Origin: Yinghuangia seranimata
GTDB taxonomy: Bacteria > Actinomycetota > Actinomycetes > Streptomycetales > Streptomycetaceae
DNA length: 64,000 bases
Assembly (NCBI RefSeq): GCF_029953285.1
Contig: NZ_JASAOI010000002.1
Span: 62,001 to 126,000 of the forward strand
Reading direction: 5' to 3'
Numbering within the stretch: the stretch's first letter is position 1; each line of letters begins with the position of its first letter. The notes under the pieces were generated by a model. It searched no databases, had not been told where the DNA came from, and saw only the letters and a program-made list of their open reading frames with translations. The translations under genes were made by a program, and so were the position numbers. This document shows, piece after piece, positions 25,752 to 34,329 of this stretch.

Positions 25752-26824
25752 GAATTTCCCTGGGCAACGGCAAGGCGAAGACGCCGACCGAGCGGCCCCC
25801 GGACGCCCCACTGCTCGAGGTCTCCGGACTCGTCAAGCACTTCCCGATCCGGCACGGCCTGATGCAGCGCGAGATCTCCGCCGTCCGCGCCGTGGACGGC
25901 ATCGACTTCACCGTCGAACCCGGCCAGACGCTCGGCATCGTCGGCGAGTCCGGCTGCGGCAAGTCCACCACCGCGCGGCTGGTCATGCGGCTCGACGAAC
26001 CCACCGCCGGGCGGATCACGTTCGAGGGACACGACATCACGCACCTGAGCCGCGGCGCGATGCGGTCGCACCGCCGCGACCTCCAGATGGTCTTCCAGGA
26101 CCCGTACTCGTCCCTGAACCCCCGGCACACCGTCGGCCGGATCGTCGGAGCGCCGTTCCGGCTCCAGCACATCAAGACCGAGCAGGGCATCAAACGCGCG
26201 GTGCAGGACCTGCTCGAACTGTGCGGCCTCAACCCCGAGCACTACAACCGCTACCCGCACGAGTTCTCCGGCGGCCAGCGGCAACGCATCGGCGTGGCCC
26301 GGGCGTTGGCGCTGCGGCCGAAGATGATCGTGGCCGACGAGCCGGTGTCCGCGCTGGACGTGTCGATCCAGGCGCAGATCGTCAACCTGCTCGACGACCT
26401 CCAGGACGAACTCGGCCTGACCTACGTGATCATCGCGCACGACCTGGCCGTGGTGCGGCACGTGTCCGACCGGGTCGCCGTGATGTACCTCGGCAAGATC
26501 GTCGAGGTCGGCGGGCGCGAGTCGCTGTACCGGACGCCGATGCACCCGTACACCGTCGCGCTGATGTCCGCCGTCCCGGTCCCGCAGGCCGGCGGCCGCG
26601 ACCGCAACCGGCGCATCCTCCTCAGCGGCGACGTCCCCTCCCCGATCGACCCGCCCCCGGCCTGCCGCTTCCACACCCGCTGCTGGAAGGCCCAGGAGAT
26701 CTGCCGCCAGGTCGAACCACCCCTGCGCGAACTGCGGTCGGGCCACCAGGTGGCCTGCCACTTCCCGGAGAACGAGCCGGCCGGGACGAAGGGCCCCGTC
26801 AGCCTGGCCAAACCGAATTCCTGA
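25748..26824 (+). CDS. oligopeptide/dipeptide ABC transporter ATPase (DppF-like)
   Basis: 358 residues: Walker [11 protein letters not shown]-loop [14 protein letters not shown], signature [15 protein letters not shown], Walker [13 protein letters not shown] and H-loop IAHDLAVV. It ends in the C-terminal extension with [16 protein letters not shown]. The ATG at 25748 overlaps the previous stop codon (ATGA), fixing the start. It is the last gene of the importer operon; 176 bases separate it from the XRE-cupin gene. Confidence 0.92.
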   Translation: MRISLGNGKAKTPTERPPDAPLLEVSGLVKHFPIRHGLMQREISAVRAVDGIDFTVEPGQTLGIVGESGCGKSTTARLVMRLDEPTAGRITFEGHDITHLSRGAMRSHRRDLQMVFQDPYSSLNPRHTVGRIVGAPFRLQHIKTEQGIKRAVQDLLELCGLNPEHYNRYPHEFSGGQRQRIGVARALALRPKMIVADEPVSALDVSIQAQIVNLLDDLQDELGLTYVIIAHDLAVVRHVSDRVAVMYLGKIVEVGGRESLYRTPMHPYTVALMSAVPVPQAGGRDRNRRILLSGDVPSPIDPPPACRFHTRCWKAQEICRQVEPPLRELRSGHQVACHFPENEPAGTKGPVSLAKPNS

Positions 26825-27000
26825 CCGGCTCGGCCGACCGAACCACCAGCCCCGACCCGCCCATGGGCGAAGCCGCGCGCTGTGTGTCTCCTCCCGGGCG
26901 CGGGTGCGGTGAGCCGACGGACGGTCGCGGCGCGGACCGACAATGCGGGCGGCGTGGTGGCCGCCCTCAAGCTTTGCAGCAGCGGCATACGCTGTTGCTC

Positions 27001-27603
27001 ATGACGCAAGACGACGGTGACCTCGACACCCTGGTCCGCAGGCGCATCCGGGCGCTGCGGGTCGCGCAAGGGTGGTCGCTCGACGAGCTGGCCGGGCGGG
27101 CGCGGCTCAGTCCGTCCACGCTCAGCCGCATCGAGAACGGCCAGCGGCGGCTCGCGCTCGACAGCCTCGTCACACTCGCCCGCGCCCTCGACACCAGCCT
27201 CGACCAGCTCGTCGAGACCGCCGCCGACGACGTGGTCGTCAGCCCGATGACCGACGCCGCCCGCGGCCTGATGCGCTGGCCCGTCAAGGCGGAACCCGGC
27301 ATGACCGTCGTCCGGCAGCGCATCACCGAGCCGCCGCCGGACAACCCCGCGCGGATGCGCGCCCACCCCGGGCGCGAATGGCTCGTCGTGCTGTCCGGCA
27401 CCGCCGTCCTGCTGCTGGGCAACCGCCGCCTGCGCGTCGAGACCAACCAGGCCGCGGAGTTCCCGACGATGCTCCCGCACGCCATCGGCGCCGAGGGCGG
27501 GCCCTGCGAGATCCTCGGCATCTTCGACCGCGTCGCCCGCCGCGACCACGAGCGCGGGGACGGCGATCGCGACGCCGGCGGTACGCGGCGCGCCAGCCGC
27601 TGA
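27001..27603 (+). CDS. XRE-family regulator with C-terminal cupin domain
   Basis: 200 residues. An N-terminal helix-turn-helix (WSLDELAGRARLSPSTLSRIENGQRRLALDS... region, residues 22-55) is followed by a small RmlC-like cupin at about 105-180 (HPGREWLVVLSGTAVLLLG, FPTMLPHAIGAEGG). In this family the cupin senses a small metabolite and the protein often regulates a neighbouring transporter or methyltransferase gene. The peptide ABC operon upstream and the methyltransferase downstream are both candidates. ATG 27001 gives the standard family N-terminus; an RBS is not obvious, so a leaderless mRNA is possible. Confidence 0.85.
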   Translation: MTQDDGDLDTLVRRRIRALRVAQGWSLDELAGRARLSPSTLSRIENGQRRLALDSLVTLARALDTSLDQLVETAADDVVVSPMTDAARGLMRWPVKAEPGMTVVRQRITEPPPDNPARMRAHPGREWLVVLSGTAVLLLGNRRLRVETNQAAEFPTMLPHAIGAEGGPCEILGIFDRVARRDHERGDGDRDAGGTRRASR

Positions 27604-27712
27604 CCCCCGCTCGACCATGGCGCCTTGCGCGTACGGCAGGCCGGAGGGGCATCGCCTTGCCGGTCCGGCAAGCCGCGCCGATCCACGCCCACGGCCGACC
27701 TAGGGTGACGCC

Positions 27713-28642
27713 ATGACCCACCCCGCTCCGCACGACCGGCACGCTCACCGGTACGGACCGCAGCACCAGCACGGGCACTCGCATCAGCACGCCCACGCCC
27801 ACGACCACGACGGCGCCCACGACGGCGCCCACGACGGCGCCGGGACGGCGGAGCTGCTCGACCTCGACGCCGAAGTGCTCGCCGAGTACACCGATGCCAT
27901 CACCGCGTGGCTGCCGCTGGGCGCGGCCCCGCGCCGCATCGTCGATCTCGGCTGCGGCACCGGCGCAGGGACGTTCGCCCTCCTCGCCCGTTTCCCCGAG
28001 GCCCACGTCACCGCCGTCGACTCCTCGGCGGAGCACCTCGACCGGCTCCGGCGGAACGCCGCCGCGCGCGACCTCGGCGACCGCGTCCACGCCGTCCAGG
28101 CCGACCTCGACACCGCCTGGCCCGACCTCGGCACTCCCGACCTCGTCTGGGCCTCGGCGTCGATGCACCACATGGCCGACCCCGACCACGCGCTGCGGGC
28201 CGTCCACGACGCGCTCCCGCCCGGCGGCCTGTTCGCCCTCGTCGAGCTGTCCGGCCTGCCGCGGTTCCTCCCCGACAACGCCCCCGAGGACCGCCCCGGC
28301 CTCGAAGAACGCTGCCACGCGGCGAGCGACCGCCTCCACGCCGAGCACATGCCCTACCGCGGTGCCGACTGGGAACCCCTGCTGACCGCCGCCGGGTTCA
28401 CCGTCGTCGACAAGGGCACCGTCAAGGTCGACCTCGACGGCACCGACAACCCCGCCGTCGCCCGCTACGCCCTCGGAGCCTTCGAACGCATGCGCGGCAG
28501 CATCGGTGACACCCTGCCCTCGGAAGACCTCGCGGCCCTCGACCGGCTCCTCGATCCCGACAGCCCGCAGAGCATCCTGCGCCGCCGCGACCTGACCGTC
28601 CGCACCGAACGCACCACCTGGGCCGCCCGCCGCCCCCGCTGA
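27713..28642 (+). CDS. class I SAM-dependent methyltransferase with His-rich N-terminus
   Basis: 309 residues. The first ~45 residues are extremely rich in His alternating with Asp/Ala/Gln, including a threefold HDGA repeat encoded by a 12-base direct repeat near 27806-27843. The rest is a Rossmann methyltransferase: motif I IVDLGCGTGAGTFALL, acidic VTAVDSSAEHLDRL, and SASMHHMADPDHALRAV. The His tract could bind Zn, Ni or Co, giving either metal storage or metal-dependent control; this is inference. The start at 27713 follows a weak GGGTGACGCC. It sits 109 bases after the XRE-cupin gene on the same strand. Confidence 0.85.
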   Translation: MTHPAPHDRHAHRYGPQHQHGHSHQHAHAHDHDGAHDGAHDGAGTAELLDLDAEVLAEYTDAITAWLPLGAAPRRIVDLGCGTGAGTFALLARFPEAHVTAVDSSAEHLDRLRRNAAARDLGDRVHAVQADLDTAWPDLGTPDLVWASASMHHMADPDHALRAVHDALPPGGLFALVELSGLPRFLPDNAPEDRPGLEERCHAASDRLHAEHMPYRGADWEPLLTAAGFTVVDKGTVKVDLDGTDNPAVARYALGAFERMRGSIGDTLPSEDLAALDRLLDPDSPQSILRRRDLTVRTERTTWAARRPR

Positions 28643-28877
28643 CCGCGTGGGAGGACTGCGGGGTCTGGGCGACCGACGGGGTGGCTGTGCTGATGGACTC
28701 CGTGACGCCCGGGAGCGCGTTGGACGTCGTGTATCCCGGCGGGGGAGGGGGGCCCCGAGCAGGCGCCCGTCCCGGTCGAGGCCGGGCGCCGGCGGGCGTG
28801 TGCCGCGAGCGTGAGCGGACGGACCGCGTCCGTGGGCGTGGTCCGGCTCTCAGCTGTGGACTGAGACGTTCGGTGTC

Positions 28878-29189
28878 CTACTCAGGGCGCCGGTCGCTGC
28901 TGGAGCTGATCTCGGCGTCGGCGCCGTCCGCGTCGACCGGCTGGAGGGTGATCTTGACGCGATTGGAACGCGCCGCCGTCACGCCGCCCTTGGCCTCGAC
29001 GCTCCACGGCAGGACCCGAACCTTCGTTCCCGCGCTGCCTTCCAAGGTCACCTCGACGGTGAACTCCAGTTCGACCGGGCCGGCCCGGAAACGCAGCTGC
29101 TGACCGTCGCCGTCCGCCATGGCCCGTTGGAGCTCCTGGCGGATCGCCCCGATGGCGTCTCCGAGTTCCGCCCACGACTCCGTCGACAT
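28878..29189 (-). CDS. trypco2 (trypsin-co-occurring) domain protein
   Basis: 103 residues beginning MSTESWAELGDAIGAIRQELQ. It contains the trypco2 pattern of an N-terminal helix followed by beta strands (LRFRAGPVELEFTVEVTLE, then GGVTAARSNRVKITLQPV). These domains were described next to trypsin-like proteases and NTPase/effector-associated-domain conflict systems in actinomycetes. No protease, NTPase or EAD protein adjoins it here, so it is an orphan copy. ATG 29189 is preceded by a G-rich stretch. It is convergent with the methyltransferase gene and divergent from the GCS2-like ligase gene. Confidence 0.75.
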   Translation of the reverse strand: MSTESWAELGDAIGAIRQELQRAMADGDGQQLRFRAGPVELEFTVEVTLEGSAGTKVRVLPWSVEAKGGVTAARSNRVKITLQPVDADGADAEISSSSDRRPE

Positions 29190-29404
29190 GTGCAACCCCC
29201 CCCGCACGCCGTTGTGCCCGTCGAGGACCGGAGTGTAGTCGGCGGCCCGGTCCGGTGTACGGCTCATCGCGGCGGTCCGGCGGGCCACGGTTGATCCGGC
29301 GTCTTCGGGGCAGCAGCCGCAAGCGAAGGGCCGCGTGCGTCGCGACGTGTCCGCACGCCGAGGTACGTACGGCCGAACCGTTCCCCGCCGAGGAGGAGCC
29401 ACAC

Positions 29405-30529
29405 GTGGACGACCGATCCGGGCCGGACGGCGGTGTCGCGGTCGGGGTCGAGGAGGAGTTCCACATCGTCGACGCGGCCACCGGCCTGCTGGCGCCCGCC
29501 GCGCCGGGGCTGCTCGACCGGCTGCCGGAACGCACGTTCGTCCGCGAGTTCCAGCAGTCCGTCGTCGAGACCAACAGCGACGTCCACACCACCCTTGACG
29601 CGCTGCGGGCCGACCTGGTCCGCGCGCGCCGGCGGTTGGCGGCCGCGGCCGAACCTCTGGGCCTGGCCGTCGTGGCGGCGGGCAGTGTGCCGCTGTCCGA
29701 GACCGGCAGCGTCGACGTGACCGCCGCGCCCCGCTACGAGCACATCTCGCGCGAGTACGGGGCGGTCGCCGACGAGCAACTGGTCTGCGCCGCCCAGGTG
29801 CACGTCGACGTGCCCGACCGCGACACCGGCGTCCGGGCCATGGGCGTGCTGGCACCATGGCTCCCGGTCCTCCTCGCCTTGTCCGCGAGTTCGCCGTTCT
29901 GGCTGGGCACCGACACCGGCTACGCGAGCTGGCGCACCCTGGTCATGCAGCGTTGGCCCAGCGCCGGCCCACCCGGGTCCTTCGCCTCCGCCGCCGAGTA
30001 CGACGCGCTCGTCGACGCCCTGCTCGCGGGCGAGGTCATCGGCGACCGGGGCATGGTCTACTACGACATCCGCCCGTCGGAGCACCAGCGGACGCTGGAA
30101 CTGCGCGTCTGCGACTCGTGCCCGCGCGTCGACACCGTGGTCCTGCTCGCCGGCCTCTTCCGCGCCATGGTCGTGGACGCGTGCCAGGCCGTCGGCACCG
30201 GCGGGGCCCCGCGCGTGCCCCGCCAGCAATGGCTCCGCGCGGCCACCTGGCGCGCCGCCCGCTCCGGCCTCGCCGGTGACCTGCTCGACCCGGTCTCCGG
30301 CCACGCCGTCCCCGCCGCCGACCTCGTCCGCGCACTCCTGAAGCGCCACGAGCCGACCCTCCAGGCACACGGCGACCACGACCGCGTCACCGCGCTGGCC
30401 GACACCGAACTCGCCACCGGCGGATCAGCATCCCGCCTCCGCCGGGCCGCCGAAGCCGGCACCCCGCTCCGCACCCTGGTCCAGCGCCTGGCCACGGAAA
30501 CCCGCCACCCCGACACCCCGCCGACCTGA
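29405..30529 (+). CDS. YbdK-type carboxylate-amine ligase (GCS2 family)
   Basis: 374 residues. The glutamate-cysteine ligase type 2 fold is shown by VGVEEEFHIVDAATG (Mg/ATP Glu residues), QQSVVETNSDVHTTLDAL, CAAQVHVDVPDRDTGVRAM, YYDIRPSEHQRTLELRVCDSC and the C-terminal helical part. Members ligate an amino acid carboxylate to an amine, with weak glutamate-cysteine ligase activity in the Escherichia coli member. Mycothiol producers do not need glutathione, so another amide product is likely. GTG 29405 has a GAGGAGGAG RBS. Confidence 0.88.
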   Translation: MDDRSGPDGGVAVGVEEEFHIVDAATGLLAPAAPGLLDRLPERTFVREFQQSVVETNSDVHTTLDALRADLVRARRRLAAAAEPLGLAVVAAGSVPLSETGSVDVTAAPRYEHISREYGAVADEQLVCAAQVHVDVPDRDTGVRAMGVLAPWLPVLLALSASSPFWLGTDTGYASWRTLVMQRWPSAGPPGSFASAAEYDALVDALLAGEVIGDRGMVYYDIRPSEHQRTLELRVCDSCPRVDTVVLLAGLFRAMVVDACQAVGTGGAPRVPRQQWLRAATWRAARSGLAGDLLDPVSGHAVPAADLVRALLKRHEPTLQAHGDHDRVTALADTELATGGSASRLRRAAEAGTPLRTLVQRLATETRHPDTPPT

Positions 30530-30582
30530 CGGGACGACCCTTCTCCGACGCCCGTCCGCGTCCCCGCGCGGCCCGCGGGGCA

Positions 30583-31020
30583 TCACCCGCGGTCGGACAC
30601 CGCCCCGCCCCGCTCCCACGGGAACGCCGCGCGGTCGGGCGCGATCCATCGCGATTTAGCGGGTGCGCCGGCCAGGGTCTCCTCGCGGTAGAACCGGGTC
30701 AGCAGGTCCTTGTCCAGCAGGTCCGGGTTCGCCTCGGCGAAGGCCGCGAAATCGTCGCGGGGGTCCGCGGCCGCGTGGTGGCCGACGAGTTCCACCCACG
30801 CGCGGGTCATGGTCGCGTGGAACTTCTCGGGGACACCCGCCCTGGCCGCGGTACGCCGGATGCCGTTGCCGACGAGGTCGACCGCCCCGGGCACGCCGCA
30901 CCGGCGGACGGCCAGCCACGTGAGCCGCACGTGCTCGCGGTGGCCGAAGCGTTCGGCGTCGGCCATGACCTCGGCCATGAGGTCTTCGAAGGCGGGCTGT
31001 CCGGGCGTGGTCGTGCTCAT
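30583..31020 (-). CDS. conserved hypothetical protein
   Basis: 145 residues, starting MSTTTPGQPAFEDLMAEVM. Its all-alpha pattern is FGHREHVRLTWLAVRRCGVPGAVDLV, KFHATMTRAWVELVGHHA and LLDKDLLTRFYREETL. His, Arg and Trp are conserved-looking, and I recall similar uncharacterised proteins in streptomycetes, but I cannot give a function. The ATG at 31020 follows AGAGG about ten bases upstream; the longer frame from 31269 is Arg/Pro-rich and not credible. It is a single-gene unit between convergent and same-strand neighbours. Confidence 0.65.
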   Translation of the reverse strand: MSTTTPGQPAFEDLMAEVMADAERFGHREHVRLTWLAVRRCGVPGAVDLVGNGIRRTAARAGVPEKFHATMTRAWVELVGHHAAADPRDDFAAFAEANPDLLDKDLLTRFYREETLAGAPAKSRWIAPDRAAFPWERGGAVSDRG

Positions 31021-31300
31021 GGTGGGGAGACCTCTGTCAGTACGGATTCCCCAATATCGTAGGCCGCCGCGCGGGGCCGGTCCCCGGTCCGGGCCGGCAT
31101 CCGACGCACGTCGAGCTGCGGCCGGGGCCGGGATCGTTCGTCGACGGGGGTAGCAGCGGCGAGTCGTCGGCCCGGTTGCGGTCGGGCGCGGTATGCGCGT
31201 CCGGTAGTGCGTCTCGGTCGGCGGGGCAAGCAGGCCGCGCGCGGGTCTCGGTCGGTGCCGGCGGTGCACGTTCGCCCGCGCCGCCCTCGACCCCGCTCGC

Positions 31301-32596
31301 TCACAGGTGCGTCGTGAACCACCGCGCGGCCTGGCCCGCCACGACGTTCATCGCGCCCGGTTCCTCGAACAGGTGGGTGGCGCCCGAGACGACGGTCAGG
31401 TGCTTGGTGCCGGGGAGTCGGTCGTAGGCGTCGTGGTTGAGGGCGAGGACCTGGGGGTCGTTGCCGCCGACGATGAGGAGCGTCGGGGCGGTGACGTCGT
31501 CGAGGCGGTCGGCGGCGAGGTCGGGGCGGCCGCCTCGGGAGACGACGGCGCTGATGCCGCTGTCGTGTTCGGCGGCGGCCCAGAGGGCGGCGCCCGCGCC
31601 GGTGCTGGCGCCGAAGACGCCGATCGCGATGCCGGTCGTGTCGGGCCGGCGGCGCAGCCAGCGGACCGCGCCGAGGAGGCGTTCGGCGAGGAACGGGATG
31701 TCGAACACGCGGTCGCGGTCGGGTTCTTCGTCGAGGGTCAGCAGGTCGAAGAGGAGTGTGCCGAGCCCCGCGCGGTTGAGGTGGGCGGCGACCGCGCGGT
31801 TGCGCGGGCTGTGGCGGCTGCTGCCGCTGCCGTGGGCGAACACGACGGCTCCGGATGCCCCGTCGGGCAGGGTGAGGTGGCCCGGCAGGCGCACCGGTCC
31901 GACGTCGACCTCGACCTCGTCGTCGAAGGCGGGCGGGTCCGGGGTGACTTCGGTGTCTTCCGGGTGCGCCGCGCGGTCGAGCAGCGCGGTCACCTCGTCG
32001 TCCGTCGTCTGGGTGAAGTCGACATAGCCCTGCGCGACCGCGTGGAAGAACACCGGCGTCATCGCGCACACCACCTCGTCGGCGACGTCGGCCATCGCCC
32101 GGGCCAGGTCGGGCGGGCCGACCGGCACGGCGAGAACGACCCGTTCGGCGCCGCGGGCCCGGGCCACCTGGCAGGCCGCGCGGGCGGTGGATCCGGTGGC
32201 CACCCCGTCGTCGACGACCACCGCGGTACGGCCCTTGAGCGGCACCGGGTCGCGGTCGGCGCGCCACCGCGCCGTGCGGGCCGCGATCTCCTCGCGGGCC
32301 CGCTCCTCGGCGTCGGCGAGTTCGGCGCCGCTGATGTCGAAGCCGCGCAGGACCTCCTCGTGCAGGACGCGCGTGCCGTCCTCGCCGATCGCGCCCATCG
32401 CCAGCTCGGGCTGGAACGGCGCGCCGAGCTTGCGGACCGCGATCACGTCCAGCGGCGCGCCGAGCGAGCGGGCGACCTCGTACGCGACGGGGACGCCGCC
32501 GCGGGGCAGCCCGACCACGACGACGTCCGCGCCGCGCAGGTGTTCCAGGAGCGGTGCGAGCTCCATGCCCGCCTCGCGGCGGTCGGCGTAGGTCAT
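31301..32596 (-). CDS. phosphoribosyltransferase - dienelactone hydrolase-like fusion
   Basis: 431 residues. Residues 1-215 are a type I phosphoribosyltransferase: VVVGLPRGGVPVAYEVA and PRPP loop VVVDDGVATGSTARA. Residues 225-431 are an alpha/beta hydrolase of the dienelactone-hydrolase type: VVFAHGSGSSRHSPRN, nucleophile GASTGAG, acid GGNDPQVL and His in SGATHLFEE. This fusion is known in actinobacterial and proteobacterial stress clusters but its reaction is not established. The RBS GGAGGAGG lies ahead of ATG 32596. The next gene upstream on the same strand (Rv2629-like) ends 27 bases away, so the two are likely an operon. Confidence 0.88.
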   Translation of the reverse strand: MTYADRREAGMELAPLLEHLRGADVVVVGLPRGGVPVAYEVARSLGAPLDVIAVRKLGAPFQPELAMGAIGEDGTRVLHEEVLRGFDISGAELADAEERAREEIAARTARWRADRDPVPLKGRTAVVVDDGVATGSTARAACQVARARGAERVVLAVPVGPPDLARAMADVADEVVCAMTPVFFHAVAQGYVDFTQTTDDEVTALLDRAAHPEDTEVTPDPPAFDDEVEVDVGPVRLPGHLTLPDGASGAVVFAHGSGSSRHSPRNRAVAAHLNRAGLGTLLFDLLTLDEEPDRDRVFDIPFLAERLLGAVRWLRRRPDTTGIAIGVFGASTGAGAALWAAAEHDSGISAVVSRGGRPDLAADRLDDVTAPTLLIVGGNDPQVLALNHDAYDRLPGTKHLTVVSGATHLFEEPGAMNVVAGQAARWFTTHL

Positions 32597-32623
32597 GGTC
32601 GTCGCCTCCTCCGGATCGTCGGA

Positions 32624-33718
32624 CTAGCGCAGCAGCGCCCCCACGCCGTCGGCGAGGGCGAGGCGGTTCCGGGCGACGACGACGAGGTCCGCGCCGGTTC
32701 CCACCGCGACCCGGATCAGCGCGGCGTCCGGCGCCGACTCCTGCCAGCACGAGTCCACGCCTTGCGCGAACACCTCCTCGGCGCTCAGCCCGACCTGCCT
32801 GGGTGTGACCCCGACGTACAGCGGCGGGCGGGGCTCGGGAGGGTCGGTGACGAACAGCGCCTCGACCTCGCCGCGGCGCAGCGCGTCCAGCGTGTCGGCG
32901 AGGCCGTCGACGCAGCCCTCGCCGCGGGCCCGGCAGGAGCGGAAGCGTTCCAGGCGCTGCTGGTCGAGTGCCGCCAGGCGGCCGTCGAACACGCGTGCGA
33001 GATCAGCTTCGAGGATGGCGCGCCCGGGCGGCTCCGGCCACTCCTCGGCGCGGTCCGCGTCCTTGGCGACGCGTGTGACACGGCCCGACAGCCGTCGGGG
33101 CAGCCGGCCCGCCAGAGCCGTGGTCATCCGCGGCGGCCCGCACAGCACGATCGTCTCCGCCTCGCCGCCGTCGGCCGCGGCGGCGAGGCCCGCGGCGACC
33201 TCCGCGGCGGCGCGCGGCCACTGGTCGTACGGCACCGTCCGGCGATCCACGGGGCCGGGGGCCAGGCGCGCGACCGGCCAGCGGCCGGACTGCACGCCGA
33301 TCTCCCACACGTCGACCGGGACGTCCTCGGGATCGTGCGCGCGGTGCACGGCGACCGCCACGTACGGGATGTCCGGCGCGTGCTGGCGGGCCAGCGGCAT
33401 CGCGTCCGGCACGGTGGTGAACGTCGCCGTCTCCCGCTCCGGCGGGTGCGGCAGCTCCTCGACCAGCGCCAGATGCCCGCGCGCGGCGAACACCGCCTGC
33501 CCGTGGCGCCCCGGAATGTCCTCGTCGGCGCCCAGCACGCGCGCGACCGTGCCGGTGCTGGCCACATCCGCGCCCTGCGCGGCCAGCTCCTCGTGGACGT
33601 GCCGTCGGCGTCGGTCGATCGCGCTGTCGGGCTCCTCGACGTCACGCGAGGTGTCCAGGTAGGCGCACGCGTACGGGCCGGGCCGGGCGTACAACGGTCC
33701 GAGGAAGGTGAGCTTCAC
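32624..33718 (-). CDS. Rv2629/Balon-like bacterial eRF1-family ribosome hibernation factor (baeRF2)
   Basis: 364 residues. N-terminal ARPGPYACAYLDTSRDVEEPDS, a central PDIPYVAVAVHRAHDP and the C-terminus DAALIRVAVGTGADL...LADGVGALLR align with the whole length of the Mycobacterium protein Rv2629. That is a bacterial eRF1/Vms1-like protein related to Balon, a ribosome hibernation factor. The tripartite eRF1-like order (N, middle, L7Ae-like C domain) is therefore expected, and it should bind idle ribosomes under stress. ATG 33718 has GAGGGAAACC upstream. It is in an apparent operon with the phosphoribosyltransferase-hydrolase fusion. Confidence 0.8.
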   Translation of the reverse strand: MKLTFLGPLYARPGPYACAYLDTSRDVEEPDSAIDRRRRHVHEELAAQGADVASTGTVARVLGADEDIPGRHGQAVFAARGHLALVEELPHPPERETATFTTVPDAMPLARQHAPDIPYVAVAVHRAHDPEDVPVDVWEIGVQSGRWPVARLAPGPVDRRTVPYDQWPRAAAEVAAGLAAAADGGEAETIVLCGPPRMTTALAGRLPRRLSGRVTRVAKDADRAEEWPEPPGRAILEADLARVFDGRLAALDQQRLERFRSCRARGEGCVDGLADTLDALRRGEVEALFVTDPPEPRPPLYVGVTPRQVGLSAEEVFAQGVDSCWQESAPDAALIRVAVGTGADLVVVARNRLALADGVGALLR

Positions 33719-34329
33719 GGTTTCCCTCCACTTCGGCGCCGTGGGCGCGCACGGCTGCGGACGGGAGTCTGGGATCGGCTTCCTCTTCCAGGCTCACGCG
33801 CCGGGCGGCCGAATGCCAATGCGCGCCCCACCGGAACCGCCCGCGAGCGGGCGCCCGGGACCCGCCGCGCTACGCGGCCCCGCGCCGAGGCACCGCGGCC
33901 GGCACCTCGCGCCGCCGGTCCCGCCCGCGGCGGGCGCGCGGGACCCGGGCGCCACACCGCCCCGCGCCGACACGCAGGGGGCGGCACCGGCGGCGTCCTA
34001 CACGCCTCCGGCGCGGGGCGGGCCGGGACGCGGGGGAACGGAGCGGGCGGCTCGACGGGGAGGGCCGTGGCCGCGGCGTCGGCGCAGGTAGTGGCGCGGT
34101 GCCGGACGACGCGCTGCCGCCGTCCACGCTGCCGCACGAGTGCCCGCCGCCCGCGCGCGCCTGGGGCGACAAGGACCGGCCGCGGCGGAGCGGTGGGATC
34201 GGAGTCGCGGCGGGCGCCTCCGGCGCGGGGCGGGCCAGGACGCGGGGAAGCGGTCACGTCCCTCCCCGTCGAGCCGGCCGCTCCGCGCGCCGCGACTCCG
34301 GTCCCCGCCTCCGGTGCCGGGCTCCCCGG
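33719..34329. repeat. 611-base gene-free stretch with scrambled partial copies of the deacetylase gene
   Basis: No credible gene is seen. Segment 34256-34304 matches 35201-35249 (the part of the deacetylase gene coding its lipobox region) at 41 of 49 positions in direct orientation; the lipobox Cys codon is changed to Arg. A 34-35-base element (CGCCTCCGGCGCGGGGCGGG start) occurs at 34003 and 34215, and a weaker copy at 34306 overlaps the gene's stop codon. CGGAGCGGGCGGCTCGACGG (34039 on) is the inverted counterpart of 34260-34285. A hairpin with GGTCCCGC and GCGGGACC arms lies near 33917-33945. Confidence 0.6.
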
